A stretch of DNA of 64,000 nt from Acidobacteriota bacterium (GCA_012729555.1 JAAYCX010000011.1:1-64000); one strand, 5' to 3'; counted from the first letter of the stretch, positions 18,103 through 27,939 are shown. Notes: generated from the letters alone by a model not told the origin. Made by a program: numbers and translations.

Positions 18103-18775
18103 GCGGGTCCGCCTGACCGGTGGCGAGGTGGGAGCGCAGGTCGACCCCGGCCTCGCGGCAGAGGGCCTCGAAGGCCGCGACCGGGAACCCCACGATATTG
18201 AAGTAACACCCTTCGATCCGGTCGATGAAGAGCGCGGCGTACCCCTGGACGCCGTAGGCCCCCGCCTTGTCCCGGTATTCCCCGGTGTCGAGGTACCACT
18301 CCACCTCCTCCCGGGACAGGGCGCGGAAATGAACGCGCGCGCGGCCGCAGGTCGAGTGCAGCGCGCCCCGCGCGGTGTCGAGCAGGCTGATCCCGGAAAG
18401 GACCTCGTGCCAGCGGCCGCCGAGGCGCCCGAGCATGGCGCGCGCCCCGGAGCGCCCTTCCGGTTTTCCCAGGATGTCGTCGTCGAGGACCACGATGGTG
18501 TCGGCCGCCAGCACCAGGGCGCCCGGATGCCGCGCGCCCGTCTCCCGGGCCTTAAGCCGGGCAACCCTGAGGGCGTAGGCCGCGGGGGATTCTGCCGGGT
18601 CCCGGGGGGGCTCCGTCATGCCGCTCGGGTCGACGGAGAACCGGAGCCCCAGGCGGGCCAGGATCTCGTGCCGCCGCGGGGAGGCGGAGGCCAGGACCCA
18701 TTCCCGCCGGCCCCCGCCCTCTTTCCCGGTTTGTTCAGCCGGGCAGGCGTCCCCGGCGGATCGTCCCGTGGCCAT
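18068..18775 (-). CDS. maf: Maf-type nucleoside triphosphate pyrophosphatase
   Basis: A house-cleaning pyrophosphatase that hydrolyses dTTP/UTP or modified NTPs and is linked to septum control in some species. It has 235 residues from ATG 18775. The Maf fold begins WVLASASPRRHEILARLG at about residue 27. The basic/acidic signature continues with GALVLAADTIVVLDDDILGKP, then AMLGRLGGRWHEVLSGI and DTGEYRDKAGAYGVQGYA. The end GCYFNIVGFPV is canonical. The N-terminal 25 residues (ATGRSAGDACPAEQTGKEGG) are not conserved in the family, so the real start could be downstream. The gene begins 11 bases past the TonB receptor stop and runs into nadK. Confidence 0.92.
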   Translation of the reverse strand: MATGRSAGDACPAEQTGKEGGGRREWVLASASPRRHEILARLGLRFSVDPSGMTEPPRDPAESPAAYALRVARLKARETGARHPGALVLAADTIVVLDDDILGKPEGRSGARAMLGRLGGRWHEVLSGISLLDTARGALHSTCGRARVHFRALSREEVEWYLDTGEYRDKAGAYGVQGYAALFIDRIEGCYFNIVGFPVAAFEALCREAGVDLRSHLATGQADPPTPSPAFRAAV

Positions 18776-18785
18776 GACCGGCCCG

Positions 18786-21700
18786 CTAGAACTGGTAGCG
18801 CAGCGCCACCTGCAGCAGGCGCGGAGTTCCCACCGTCGACGTGATGGTCCCGAAGCCCGGGCTGTCGATGTTGTTGTTCGGCAGGGCGAAGCGGGTGTTG
18901 TTGAAGATATTGTAGGCCTCCAGCCTGAACTGGATCGCATGGGTTTCGCGGAAGTGGAACCTCTTGTGGAGCGCCATGTCCAGGTTGAAGTATTTCGGGC
19001 CCACGAAGGCGTTCCGGCCGGAATCGCCCTGGGCGCCGGCAACGGGGTAGCTGAACTTTTCCGCCGTGGCGGGGCCGATCCAGTACACGGTGTTGTTTTC
19101 GGTGAAGAGCGTGCCCAGCAGCCCGGTCCCCTCGCGGTCCAGGTTGGCCAGGCTGGCGACCCCCGGGAACCGGGTCTGGAGCCCGGAAGTGACGTCGAAA
19201 CGCGCGCCGCTTTCCCATGTTCCGATCGCGCCCAGGTTCCACCCCGAGAACAGGGCGTTGACCCAGCCGGGGAAATCGTAGTCGCTGTCCGGGTTGCGGC
19301 CGAAGGGGAGCGCATAGTCCACGGTGACATTCAGGACGTGCTCGCGGTCGAAATCGCTGTACGCCTTTTCCGATTTGGGGTTCGAGGCGTCCACGGTACT
19401 CACCCGGTCCGACCCGTCGGCGGAGCTGGTGTCGAGCGATTTGCTCCAGGTATAGGAGGCCCTCAGGTTATAGTTGTAGGTGCTCTTGCGGATTCCCAGC
19501 CGCAGGGCATCGTGCCAGGACTCGGCCGCGTTGGTGCCGAAAAGGAACTTGTCGAACTGCGGGAAATTCCGGAGGTAAAAGGGGCTGACCCCCGCGTCGG
19601 CATACAGGTGGGAATAGTCCCGGTCCAGGGTGTCCGCCGCGACGCCCGCCTGCCCGCTGTCGAAAGTGAATCCCTTGAGGGCGTCGAAGGCGTCGAGAGG
19701 GGTGCCGAAGATCCGGACCAGGGTGTTGGACTCCGGGACCGGCACCCCGGAATTCCGGTAGGCCTGCAGTTCCCTGAAGGCCTGCAGAAAGTCCTCCCCG
19801 ATGCGGGGCTGGTTCAGGTTCAGGTACTGGAAGAGATCCCTGCCGCGCGTGCGGGTGTATCCGGCTTCCCAAACGGCCCCCCACAGGCGCCGCTCGAGAG
19901 TCAGGTGAAACTGGTGGATCCTGGGGGTGGACAGGTCGGAGTCCAGGACGGCGACGGAGGAAGCACGGTCCGCCTCCGGCTCGAGGCCGGGTGCTTCCGG
20001 CCTCACGGGCATCGGGAGCTCGTCGCTCAGGCGATAGTCCGTCCCGCTTTCGTTGGGGTACACGGCGACGTTCCTGGAGAGGCCGGGGCTGTTCCGGTCG
20101 ACGAAGCGCGCCGCCCCCATGATCAGGGGGTCGTAATGGATCCCGTAAGATCCCCGGAGGACGGTCGACCCGGTTTCGAAGATGTCCCAGGCGAAACCCG
20201 CCCGCGGCGCGAAATTGCCGAGCGGGGCGGAGTACCATCCGTCCCCCGGACGGATCGTGAAATCGGAGATGCGGGCCGAAGGGGAGACCTCCGACGCCCG
20301 GTCCAGCACGCCCTGGATGCCGTTCAATTCCTCGGGCACGGTGTGGAACTCGTACCGGAGCCCCAGATTCAGGGTCAGGTTCCGGCGGATTTTCCAATTG
20401 TCCTCGACGAAGGCCGAAAGTTCCAGCAGGGCGAAATCGCGCTCCCGGGGGGAGCCTCCGGGGAGGAACTCCCGGAGGTTCGACTGGTAAGTCTGGCCGA
20501 TCCTCCCGACCCTTCCCAGGAGATCGTTGTACAGGTATTCAAAAGATTCCCGGTCCTCCACGGAAATCTCCATGGCGTCGGAAGGGCCGATGGCTCCGGA
20601 GGGGATGTTCCCGAAATCCCGGGTGAAGGAGATCCTGGGGTAGGCGCCGTCGTATTCGGTGCTGCCGAGGCGCGTGCGGCGCACGGCCCCCCCGTACTTG
20701 AACGCGTGGATGTTCCGGGCCTGGGAGAAGTGGTCGCTGATTTCAAAGGACGGGGAGCGGTAGGACCGGGGGAACGAGGTGATCTGCGGGCTGGTCCAGG
20801 AATTGGACACGAGCATCGGCCCCAGGGAACCCCCCGGGCGCTCGTAGTCGGTGGCGGTCCTCTGATAACCCACCCGCAGTTCATTGACCATGGTGGGATT
20901 CAGGGTGAAATGCGATCCGGCCACGATGCTGAAATCGTTCGTCTTCCGGATGCCCGATTCCTCCCCGGGGAAGGGGGCTTCGGAGGCGCTCCCGGTATCG
21001 GTCGCTTCGGTGCGGTTCCACGCGAAACGGACGAAAAAGCGATGGCGCGGATCGAGGTCGTGGTCCACGCGGACGTTGACCTGCTCCCCGTTGAGATAGG
21101 CGTCGCTGTTGAACTGGTAGCCCGCCGTGTTCAGCCCGTCGCCGATGTTGAAATTGTTGGGCTGCGGGGTCCGGGCGATCAGCGCGGCGACCGCGGGATC
21201 GATCCCGAGCCCGCGCGGGTCGTTCGCCGCGATGTCAAAACTCTGGACCTCATCCTCGGTGAAGGAGGTGGCGTCGGGGCGGAACCATCGGAACACCCCC
21301 GTCCTGGCGGTCTCGCTCAGCACGAGCCGGTTGCGCTGCATCTGCTGATTCGTGCGGTTCCCCTCGAAATTCCCGAAGATGCGGGTGCGGTCGCCCAGCG
21401 GGCCGGAAACGGTTCCCCCGAAGAGGTGGCGGGTGTTTTCGGGGCGGGAGATGCCGCGCGCGTTGTTGAAGAACTCGTTGGCGTTCAGGTTGTCGTTCTG
21501 GATGTAGTCGTAGAGGCTTCCCCTCCATGCCCGGGTGCCGACGGCGGAGTCGAGGAGGAAGTGGGCGCCGCCGGAGCCGCCATACGCGGCCGTGGCCCCG
21601 GCCGTGACCACCTGGAATGCCGACACCGCGTCGATGTTCACCGGCATCAGGGAAAAGCCGAGCCGGGGATCCTCCGGGTCGGTGACGGAGACGCCGTCGC

Positions 21701-22268
21701 GCCGCACGGCGTGCATCGAAGGGCGGATCCCGTTGACGGCCGAAAAAGCCGCGTTCCCCCCGTTGGTCTGTACGCCGGGTTGCAGCGGCGCGAGCGCGAG
21801 CGGGTCGCGGTCCACGAGGGGCAGGGACTCGAGCTGGCGGCCGGAAAACGACACAGCGACGTCGGAATCGAGCGTCCGCATCCGCTCGCTCGGCCCGATG
21901 TCCGTTTCGATCGCGGAAACCTCGAAGCTGAAGTTATCCTGGGTGCTGCCGGGGGTGTGGAGATACAGGTTCCGGTGAACGACGTCCTTGAAGCCCTCCG
22001 CTTTCGCGCTGACGGTGTAGACTCCAGGCCGCAGGGCGAGGAACCGGTAATAGCCGTCGCTGTCGCTGGCGGTGTCGTAGGCATGGCCGGAGTCGCTTTC
22101 GACCGCCGTCATGAGGGCGCCCGGAATGGGGTTCCCCGCAGGGTCCCAGACGATGCCTTCCAGGCGCACGGACCCGGTCTGGGCCCGCAGCGACGGTATG
22201 CACGTGATTGATGCCGCCAAGACGGCGCAAAGCAGTCCAAGGATCGATCGATAGGTAAACCGCGTCAC
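18786..22268 (-). CDS. TonB-dependent receptor with carboxypeptidase-regulatory N-domain (Oar-like)
   Basis: A large outer-membrane transporter of 1160 residues. A signal peptide ends at about residue 30 (PSLRAQ). It is followed by a carboxypeptidase regulatory-like beta-sandwich (VRLEGIVWDPAGNPIPGALM ... YYRFLALRPGVYTVSAKAEGF). Next come the plug (SFSGRQLESLPLVDRDPLAL, NGIRPSMHAVRRDGVSV) and a long 22-strand-type barrel. It ends in LLQVALRYQF, whose terminal Phe is the usual beta-barrel assembly signal. In this family the substrate is often unknown; many Acidobacteria carry dozens of such receptors, and protein or oligosaccharide binding is suspected. It starts at GTG 22268 with GAGGAGGTGAGGG upstream. 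Two CAATATTG palindromes lie 95-145 bases upstream. Confidence 0.93.
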   Translation of the reverse strand: MTRFTYRSILGLLCAVLAASITCIPSLRAQTGSVRLEGIVWDPAGNPIPGALMTAVESDSGHAYDTASDSDGYYRFLALRPGVYTVSAKAEGFKDVVHRNLYLHTPGSTQDNFSFEVSAIETDIGPSERMRTLDSDVAVSFSGRQLESLPLVDRDPLALAPLQPGVQTNGGNAAFSAVNGIRPSMHAVRRDGVSVTDPEDPRLGFSLMPVNIDAVSAFQVVTAGATAAYGGSGGAHFLLDSAVGTRAWRGSLYDYIQNDNLNANEFFNNARGISRPENTRHLFGGTVSGPLGDRTRIFGNFEGNRTNQQMQRNRLVLSETARTGVFRWFRPDATSFTEDEVQSFDIAANDPRGLGIDPAVAALIARTPQPNNFNIGDGLNTAGYQFNSDAYLNGEQVNVRVDHDLDPRHRFFVRFAWNRTEATDTGSASEAPFPGEESGIRKTNDFSIVAGSHFTLNPTMVNELRVGYQRTATDYERPGGSLGPMLVSNSWTSPQITSFPRSYRSPSFEISDHFSQARNIHAFKYGGAVRRTRLGSTEYDGAYPRISFTRDFGNIPSGAIGPSDAMEISVEDRESFEYLYNDLLGRVGRIGQTYQSNLREFLPGGSPRERDFALLELSAFVEDNWKIRRNLTLNLGLRYEFHTVPEELNGIQGVLDRASEVSPSARISDFTIRPGDGWYSAPLGNFAPRAGFAWDIFETGSTVLRGSYGIHYDPLIMGAARFVDRNSPGLSRNVAVYPNESGTDYRLSDELPMPVRPEAPGLEPEADRASSVAVLDSDLSTPRIHQFHLTLERRLWGAVWEAGYTRTRGRDLFQYLNLNQPRIGEDFLQAFRELQAYRNSGVPVPESNTLVRIFGTPLDAFDALKGFTFDSGQAGVAADTLDRDYSHLYADAGVSPFYLRNFPQFDKFLFGTNAAESWHDALRLGIRKSTYNYNLRASYTWSKSLDTSSADGSDRVSTVDASNPKSEKAYSDFDREHVLNVTVDYALPFGRNPDSDYDFPGWVNALFSGWNLGAIGTWESGARFDVTSGLQTRFPGVASLANLDREGTGLLGTLFTENNTVYWIGPATAEKFSYPVAGAQGDSGRNAFVGPKYFNLDMALHKRFHFRETHAIQFRLEAYNIFNNTRFALPNNNIDSPGFGTITSTVGTPRLLQVALRYQF

Positions 22269-22761
22269 CCCTCACCTCCTCACGGATGTTTCGGAATTCG
22301 CTCCCCGTCGGGCTGCCTGGACGGCTCCCGGGCGGCGAACGAATGCATCGGCCGGATGCGCGCAATATTGTGGCACTGTACGCACCCTTTGTCGATAGCT
22401 GCCAATATTGGCACAAAAACAGGTGGATGACAAACGGCTTCCGCCGGCTCCGCCTTGCCGGGGGAGGGGCCGGGAAAGGGGCCGGGGAGCGGGCAAAAAC
22501 TCCCCCCACTTTATGTCCCCAACCGGGCGCGCCTCGTATATAATGACTCCCTCGATCTGGAGCCGGGCGTCGCAAAGCGCCGGCCGGGGAGAGTCCCGTG
22601 TCGCCGCTTTTTGGAACGTCGCCGGGTGGAAAATCGTAAGAAAGGAGCCTCGCCGCGCGGCCGCGCGGGCCGGGTGAGGCCGAAGGACCAGGGCGTGCCC
22701 TGCATTCATGATATTTTGTAAGCTTTGTCTGGCTGCGGGCTGCAGCCGTATGGAGAGAGAT
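22269..22761. other. Divergent intergenic region between TonB receptor and Kelch protein genes
   Basis: About 490 bases without a gene I can support. On the receptor side are the Shine-Dalgarno sequence and a pair of CAATATTG palindromes. On the Kelch side a perfect -10 TATAAT lies at 22539-22544 without a good -35. A GC-rich leader of roughly 210 bases follows. It contains foldable segments (for example GGGGAGAGTCCC around 22588) but no riboswitch that I can identify. Confidence 0.5.
22363..22413. promoter_or_regulatory. Twin CAATATTG palindromes, candidate operator pair
   Basis: The perfect 14-bp palindrome TGCCAATATTGGCA lies at 22400-22413. A second CAATATTG, in the related context GCGCAATATTGTGGCAC, lies at 22363-22370. 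The two cores are exactly 40 bases apart, close to four helical turns, upstream of the receptor gene. A dimeric regulator could bind both. Confidence 0.5.
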
Positions 22762-25700
22762 ATGCGTTTCCGGTCAATACTGTTTCTGTCGGCTGTTCTC
22801 GTGCTCTGGGGCTCCCCTCTGCATGCGCAGAAACGGGTTTTCACGACGGTGAACCCGAATACCTCGGTCTATAACGCGAGCGCGGACCTGTACGACCCGG
22901 CGACGGGGGCTTTTTCCCCGGCCGGAAACGCGATGAGCGTCGCCCGCGAGGATCACGTCGCGATCCGGCTGGCGAACGGCAAGGTGCTGCTGGCGGGAGG
23001 GTACAACAACCACCACCTGCAGGATGCGGAGATCTTCGATCCATCGAGCGGATCCTTCGCCGCGACCGACTCCATGCTGTCGACGCGGAGCGGCGCCGGG
23101 GCCGCGCTCCTTCCCAGCGGCGGCGCCCTGATCGCCGGCGGCTACAACGGCACCTACCTGTCCACCGCGGAGATCTACGAACCGGTGACCGGGACCTTCT
23201 CGCTGGTCGGCGGGGTGATGACGATCGCGCGGCAGAACCCCGTGCTGGCCCGGCTGCAGAGCGGATCCATCCTCATCACAGGCGGGTTCAACGGGGCTTT
23301 CCTCTCCAACGCGGAGGTCTACGATCCCCTGGACCGCACCTTTACGGCGACCGGTTTTCTGCGCACCGCGCGCACGGGGCATACGGCCACCCTCCTGCCC
23401 GACGGGAAGGTCCTGGTCGCCGGGGGGTGCAACAACCTGCAGAGCAGCGAAGTGTTCTGCAACAACTTTCTGGCCTCCGCCGAGATGTATGATCCCGGCA
23501 CCCGGACCTTCACGCTGGTCCAATCCATGACGACGGCGCGCAGGGGGCATACGGCCACCCTCCTGCCCGACGGCAGGGTGCTGATTTCCGGGGGGATGGA
23601 CGGCGCGGGCGGGCTCCCTTCCGCCGAAATCTACAACCCGGAAACGGGCCTGTTCACCGCGACCGGGGACATGGCGGGCGCGCGGACCGGGCACACGGCC
23701 ACCCTTCTGCCCGACGGGAAGGTCCTCGTCGCCGGAGGGAAGTCGGACGGGTATCTCGCCGCCGGCGAGGTCTACGACCCGGCCGCCGGAACCTTCTCCC
23801 CGCTGGCTTCGACCATGTCCGCCTTCCGGGCCGGGCACTCGGCCACCCCCCTCGCGGGCGGCCGGGTGCTTCTGGCGGGGGGGCGCAACGACGATCCGCT
23901 GGTCTTCGACGTCAACGTGCAGAGCCTGTCCGACAGCATCGCTCCCAATATCGTATTTTCGGCCGATTCCTCGGTCGGGTTCGTCCCCTACGCCGGTTCC
24001 GGCACCGTGGTGGCTTTTTCGCCGGCCACCGGGGAGGTGACCGGCCGGATCGAAACCGGCGGCAAACCGGCCTGGCTCGTTCCCTACGCCGGAGGCATGA
24101 GGCTGGCGGCCGTGTCCGTCCTCGACAACCGGGTTTTCATCATCGACGCCGCGGCCCGGACGCTGGCGGCCACCTATTCCTTCGATGGCCGCTTCGGGTT
24201 CGGGAGCGTGCCGGCCGTCTCCCCCGACGGCACGGCGGGTTACATTTCCTCGACCGAAACGGGGGCCGTGATCAAATTCAGCCTGGCCACCGGCGCCGAA
24301 CTCGGGAGGCTGACGGGCCTGGGCGCGCCCGCCCGCATCACCCTGAGCGGTGACGGAAGGACCCTCTACGTCGTCGACACGACGAGGAACCGGGTGACGC
24401 TGGTCGATGCCTCCAGCATGGCTTCGAAGGCGCAGTTCGATCCCGTCCCGGTCTACCCGATCACGAACTTCACCATTTTCAGCCAGGTGGTTTTGAGTGC
24501 GGACGAAACGCTGGCCCTGATCACGAGCCAGGATTCCAACGCGCTCTCGACCTCACTGTCGGCCGCCTTCATCTTCGACCCCGCCACCGGGGCGCTGGTC
24601 ACCGACGACGACGACGACGACGGCGACGGGTCGACAACCGACAACGACGAGGACGAGGGGGACGACGGCATCTACGGCGTGGGTTCCCAGCCGAGTTACG
24701 CCACCCTGCTCCCCGGCGGGAAGCATTGGGCGGTGCTGTCGCAGAATTTCCTCTCCCTGATCCCGACGGTCCACCCGGCCGACGACGGCGACGAAATAAA
24801 CGACCAGGAGACCGACCAGGAGACTTCAGTTATCCAGTACGATATCGTTCCCGCGCCCCTGGGTTCGGCCAATATCGTGCTCTCCGCGGACAACCGCTAC
24901 GCGTTTTACGCCTCCTCGACGACCGATCGCGTCCTTCAGCACGATCTCGTGAGCGGCGGCGTCGTGGGGTCCTACCCGGCCGGGGACGACCCCAACCTGA
25001 GTGCGGACCAGACCTCGAGGCTCGGGATCACGCCCGACGGGCGCGTGCTGGCGGCGCTGAACCTGGCCAGCAACGAGCTGGACCTCCTTGCGGATTCCGC
25101 CGTTTTCCGGCAAACCAAGTTCATCAGCCAGCAGGACAAATTCACGGGACTTTCGCTGGTCAATCTCTCCGGGGTTTCGGTGGACGTGGTGATAACCGCG
25201 ATGAACGACAGCGGGGCCGAGTTTTTCTCCTTCGGGGAGGACATCGTCAACCCGGCGATCGTGGCGTTGCCCCCCAACGGGCAGAAGGCGGTGGACCTGT
25301 CGGAGATCTTCAACCTCAACAACGACGCGATCAACGAAGGGTACCTCCTGATCGAGAGCGCCGCGCCGGTGGTCGTGGGGCATACGGCCGCGGGACAGAT
25401 CCAGGGCAATTTCCTCGAGGCCTATATCCGCAACATGGAATCGGTCCCCCTCTATGCCGGGTTCGGGAAACTGCACGACTGGATCCTTCCCGAGATCCCC
25501 CAGGATGCGGGTTCCTCCGCCCAGCTGACCTTCGTCAACCCGAACTACAACAACGCGGTCTATGAAATCACCCATTACGGGACCGATGGAACCGAGGTCC
25601 AGAAAAAGGCGGCGGCGAACCTGGGGGCCGCCAACCGGGCCACGCGGGAACTGACCGACGTGGTGTCCAGCATCACCCGGGGGCTGGTCCTCATCACCGG

Positions 25701-27531
25701 GGGGCTCGATTCGGAGAAGACCAACAGCACCGCGGAACTCTTTGACTCCGTCTCCCTCAGCTACTTCACGGCCCTCGGGGCGCCCAATACGCCGCGCCAG
25801 GGGCACACGTCGACGGTGCTTTCCAACGGGAAAGCCCTGATAGCGGGGGGGAAGAACGGGTTCAGGATCCTGCGCAGCTCCGAACTGTATACCGCCGCCA
25901 GCCGGTCCTTCGCCTTCACGCCCGGATCGATGAGGGCCGAGCGTTACCGGCATACGGCCACCGCGCTCGGCAACGGCAGGGTGCTGCTGGCGGGAGGGCA
26001 GAATTCCACCTCCATCAACCGGACGGCCGAACTGTACGACCCGGTCTCCGACCGGTTTTCCTACACCTCCGGGCCGATGAACCTGCCGCGGGACGCGCAC
26101 ACGGCCACGAGGCTGGCGGACGGGCGCGTGCTGATCGTGGGAGGGCTCGACGGCGTGGGGGCGACCGCCACCGCGGAGATCTACGACCCCGCGACCGACG
26201 CCTTTTCCTATACGGGGAGCCTCGGCGTCCCGAGGGCGTTTCACACCGCCGTGCTGCTCGGGGACGGGCGGGTCCTGGTGGCGGGAGGATACAACGGCGC
26301 CACCCTCGACAGCGCGGAGCTCTACGATCCGCAGTCGGGCACCTTCTCCCCGGCGTCTTCGATGACGGCGGCCCGGAGCAACCACACGGCCACGGTGCTG
26401 GCTGACGGTACCGTGCTGGTCACCGGGGGCTCGAACTCGGAATCCGCCCCGACCGGCGGACTGAACACGGCGGAGCTGTACGATCCCTCCACCGGCCTCT
26501 TTTCCGCGACCAACGGCCAGATGACGGCCTACCGCAGCTTTCATACGGCGACGCTCCTCATGGATGACAGGGAGGGGGACAACGACAGGGTGCTCATTTC
26601 GGGCGGGTACGGCCTGGTCGATTCGGATGACGTCACGGAGGTGGAAACCCTCGCCGTCGGGGACCTGTACAGCCCGCAGACGGGACTGTTCACCCGGATG
26701 TCGGTGGCCATGTCCGCCCCGCGCCAGGCGCACTCCACGGCGCTTCTGACCGAGGGGGTTTCGGCCGGGTACCTGAGGATTCGTTCCGACGTCGGCATGC
26801 TCTCCAGCCAGGTCTACAGCAACGGCGGGGCCAGGACCTCCGTCGAGGGGATCGACATGGACCGCTACGTCGGGGTGACGCGCGTGTATTCCCCCCGGTT
26901 CACGCTCTCCTCCGAGAGGATCACCTTTCTCAACGTGATCAACGGGAACCAGGAGCAGGTGGCCGATGTCGACCTCATCCTCCACTCGACCGGCGGAGAG
27001 GTCCTGGCGACGGAAAGCCGCACCCTTTCGGTCAACGCCCAGATCAAGGGGAACCTGTGGGACATTTTCGGGAACGACCAGGGCCTCGAGGGGCGCGAGG
27101 GGTGGCTGGAGGTCGTCAGCACGGTGGACCGGATCGTCGGAACCGTATCCTTCACGGATGCGGGCAACCGGTTCCTGGCCGCCTTCGAACTCTCCGGGCA
27201 CCCGATGGACCGCCTGGTGTACCCCCTGGTCAGCGAGGATGCCGATTTCTATACGGAGATCTCGCTCCTCAACAGCGGGGAGCAGGCCGCGAATGTGAGC
27301 CTGGAACTGTGGGGGGTCGAGGGGACCCTCGAAGCGGCCCGTGCCGTCACGCTCGAGGCGGGGGCGAGCATGTCCGGAACGCTCGATGACTGGTTCCCCG
27401 GAATGGGAGGATTGATCTCGGGCAACGTGCGGGTGCGTTCGAGCCTGCCCCTGCACGCCATGGGCGAGCTGGGCGACAGGCAGCTGAGGTTCATCTCCTC
27501 CGTGCCCCCGGTGGCGCTGCCCGAGCCGTAA
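22762..27531 (+). CDS. Giant exported Kelch / beta-propeller protein
   Basis: A secreted or surface protein of 1589 residues from ATG 22762 (GGAGAG upstream; in-frame ATGs at 22708 and 22750 are less likely). Signal peptide: residues 1-23, ending LHAQ. Residues about 25-390 hold some seven Kelch-like blades with the repeat TATLLPDGKVLVAGG and AEIYDPATGTF. Residues about 400-820 look like a YVTN/cytochrome d1-type propeller. This region contains an acidic insert near residues 613-636 (a run of six Asp, then GDGSTTDNDEDEGDD) that may bind Ca2+ or act as a linker. A beta-sandwich-like module follows. A second Kelch block spans about 975-1330, and two similar sandwich modules close the protein. 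No catalytic residues are recognised. A role in surface adhesion or ligand display is inference. Confidence 0.85.
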   Translation: MRFRSILFLSAVLVLWGSPLHAQKRVFTTVNPNTSVYNASADLYDPATGAFSPAGNAMSVAREDHVAIRLANGKVLLAGGYNNHHLQDAEIFDPSSGSFAATDSMLSTRSGAGAALLPSGGALIAGGYNGTYLSTAEIYEPVTGTFSLVGGVMTIARQNPVLARLQSGSILITGGFNGAFLSNAEVYDPLDRTFTATGFLRTARTGHTATLLPDGKVLVAGGCNNLQSSEVFCNNFLASAEMYDPGTRTFTLVQSMTTARRGHTATLLPDGRVLISGGMDGAGGLPSAEIYNPETGLFTATGDMAGARTGHTATLLPDGKVLVAGGKSDGYLAAGEVYDPAAGTFSPLASTMSAFRAGHSATPLAGGRVLLAGGRNDDPLVFDVNVQSLSDSIAPNIVFSADSSVGFVPYAGSGTVVAFSPATGEVTGRIETGGKPAWLVPYAGGMRLAAVSVLDNRVFIIDAAARTLAATYSFDGRFGFGSVPAVSPDGTAGYISSTETGAVIKFSLATGAELGRLTGLGAPARITLSGDGRTLYVVDTTRNRVTLVDASSMASKAQFDPVPVYPITNFTIFSQVVLSADETLALITSQDSNALSTSLSAAFIFDPATGALVTDDDDDDGDGSTTDNDEDEGDDGIYGVGSQPSYATLLPGGKHWAVLSQNFLSLIPTVHPADDGDEINDQETDQETSVIQYDIVPAPLGSANIVLSADNRYAFYASSTTDRVLQHDLVSGGVVGSYPAGDDPNLSADQTSRLGITPDGRVLAALNLASNELDLLADSAVFRQTKFISQQDKFTGLSLVNLSGVSVDVVITAMNDSGAEFFSFGEDIVNPAIVALPPNGQKAVDLSEIFNLNNDAINEGYLLIESAAPVVVGHTAAGQIQGNFLEAYIRNMESVPLYAGFGKLHDWILPEIPQDAGSSAQLTFVNPNYNNAVYEITHYGTDGTEVQKKAAANLGAANRATRELTDVVSSITRGLVLITGGLDSEKTNSTAELFDSVSLSYFTALGAPNTPRQGHTSTVLSNGKALIAGGKNGFRILRSSELYTAASRSFAFTPGSMRAERYRHTATALGNGRVLLAGGQNSTSINRTAELYDPVSDRFSYTSGPMNLPRDAHTATRLADGRVLIVGGLDGVGATATAEIYDPATDAFSYTGSLGVPRAFHTAVLLGDGRVLVAGGYNGATLDSAELYDPQSGTFSPASSMTAARSNHTATVLADGTVLVTGGSNSESAPTGGLNTAELYDPSTGLFSATNGQMTAYRSFHTATLLMDDREGDNDRVLISGGYGLVDSDDVTEVETLAVGDLYSPQTGLFTRMSVAMSAPRQAHSTALLTEGVSAGYLRIRSDVGMLSSQVYSNGGARTSVEGIDMDRYVGVTRVYSPRFTLSSERITFLNVINGNQEQVADVDLILHSTGGEVLATESRTLSVNAQIKGNLWDIFGNDQGLEGREGWLEVVSTVDRIVGTVSFTDAGNRFLAAFELSGHPMDRLVYPLVSEDADFYTEISLLNSGEQAANVSLELWGVEGTLEAARAVTLEAGASMSGTLDDWFPGMGGLISGNVRVRSSLPLHAMGELGDRQLRFISSVPPVALPEP

Positions 27532-27532
27532 T

Positions 27533-27832
27533 ATGGAACCGTTGTCCGGCGTGCTCTTTTCGCTCTACCGGGGATCCCCCCAATACGGGGATTGGGTCGT
27601 CGCCAGCCTCGGGGCGGCCTGGCCCGGGATAGTGGGGGAGCGTCTGGCCGCCGAGTGCCGACCGATCCGGTTCCGGCAGTCGGAACTGGTGATCGCAGCC
27701 CGGGACCTGGGCTGGGCCGAGGCGCTCCGGGGGATGAAACCCCGGCTCCTGGAAAAATTGCGGGCCGCCACGGCGGGCGCGGTCGCCGACCTTTCCGTCG
27801 TCGTCGGCGGGGCCGGGGGAGGGGTCCCGTAA
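27533..27832 (+). CDS. dciA: DciA-like (DUF721) protein
   Basis: A 99-residue protein of the DUF721 family. The core WVVASLGAAWPGIVGERLAAECRPIRF with the later LVIAARDLGWAEALRGMKPRLLEKL is characteristic. In bacteria lacking DnaC or DnaI, DciA helps load the replicative helicase DnaB. The tail is short and glycine-rich. It starts at ATG 27533, one base after the stop of the Kelch gene, with no clear Shine-Dalgarno sequence. It lies just ahead of the rpsO promoter. The family assignment is firmer than the helicase-loading role for this copy. Confidence 0.78.
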   Translation: MEPLSGVLFSLYRGSPQYGDWVVASLGAAWPGIVGERLAAECRPIRFRQSELVIAARDLGWAEALRGMKPRLLEKLRAATAGAVADLSVVVGGAGGGVP

Positions 27833-27861
27833 CTCCCCGGTAAAGAGGGAGCGCTTCCTGA

Positions 27862-27890
27862 TTGCAGCACCGCAAGTCGTGTGATATACT
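27862..27890 (+). promoter_or_regulatory. Sigma-70 promoter of rpsO
   Basis: TTGCAG (27862-27867) and TATACT (27885-27890) are separated by 17 bases, a near-ideal promoter. Start near 27897 gives a leader of about 43 AT-rich bases before the rpsO TTG codon. Confidence 0.8.
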
Positions 27891-27939
27891 CGCTTTTTTT
27901 AATATCGGCTTAATATTCCTGGCTTATGCGGAGGGCAGC

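Noticed and set aside
22555-22600. Possible c-di-GMP-I riboswitch (GEMM), because GCAAAGC with GGCC context precedes the Kelch gene
   Set aside because: The 5' half of the aptamer (GGCAAACC and its stem) is missing; the upstream bases instead contain the -10 TATAAT. One short motif is not enough.
23340-26520. Regularly spaced repeats that could suggest a CRISPR array
   Set aside because: The repeats encode Kelch blades in frame, vary in spacing and sequence, and lie within an intact coding sequence.
24826-27456. An 876-residue open frame antisense to the Kelch gene
   Set aside because: Its composition mirrors the Kelch repeats in reverse and no domain is recognisable; treated as a shadow.
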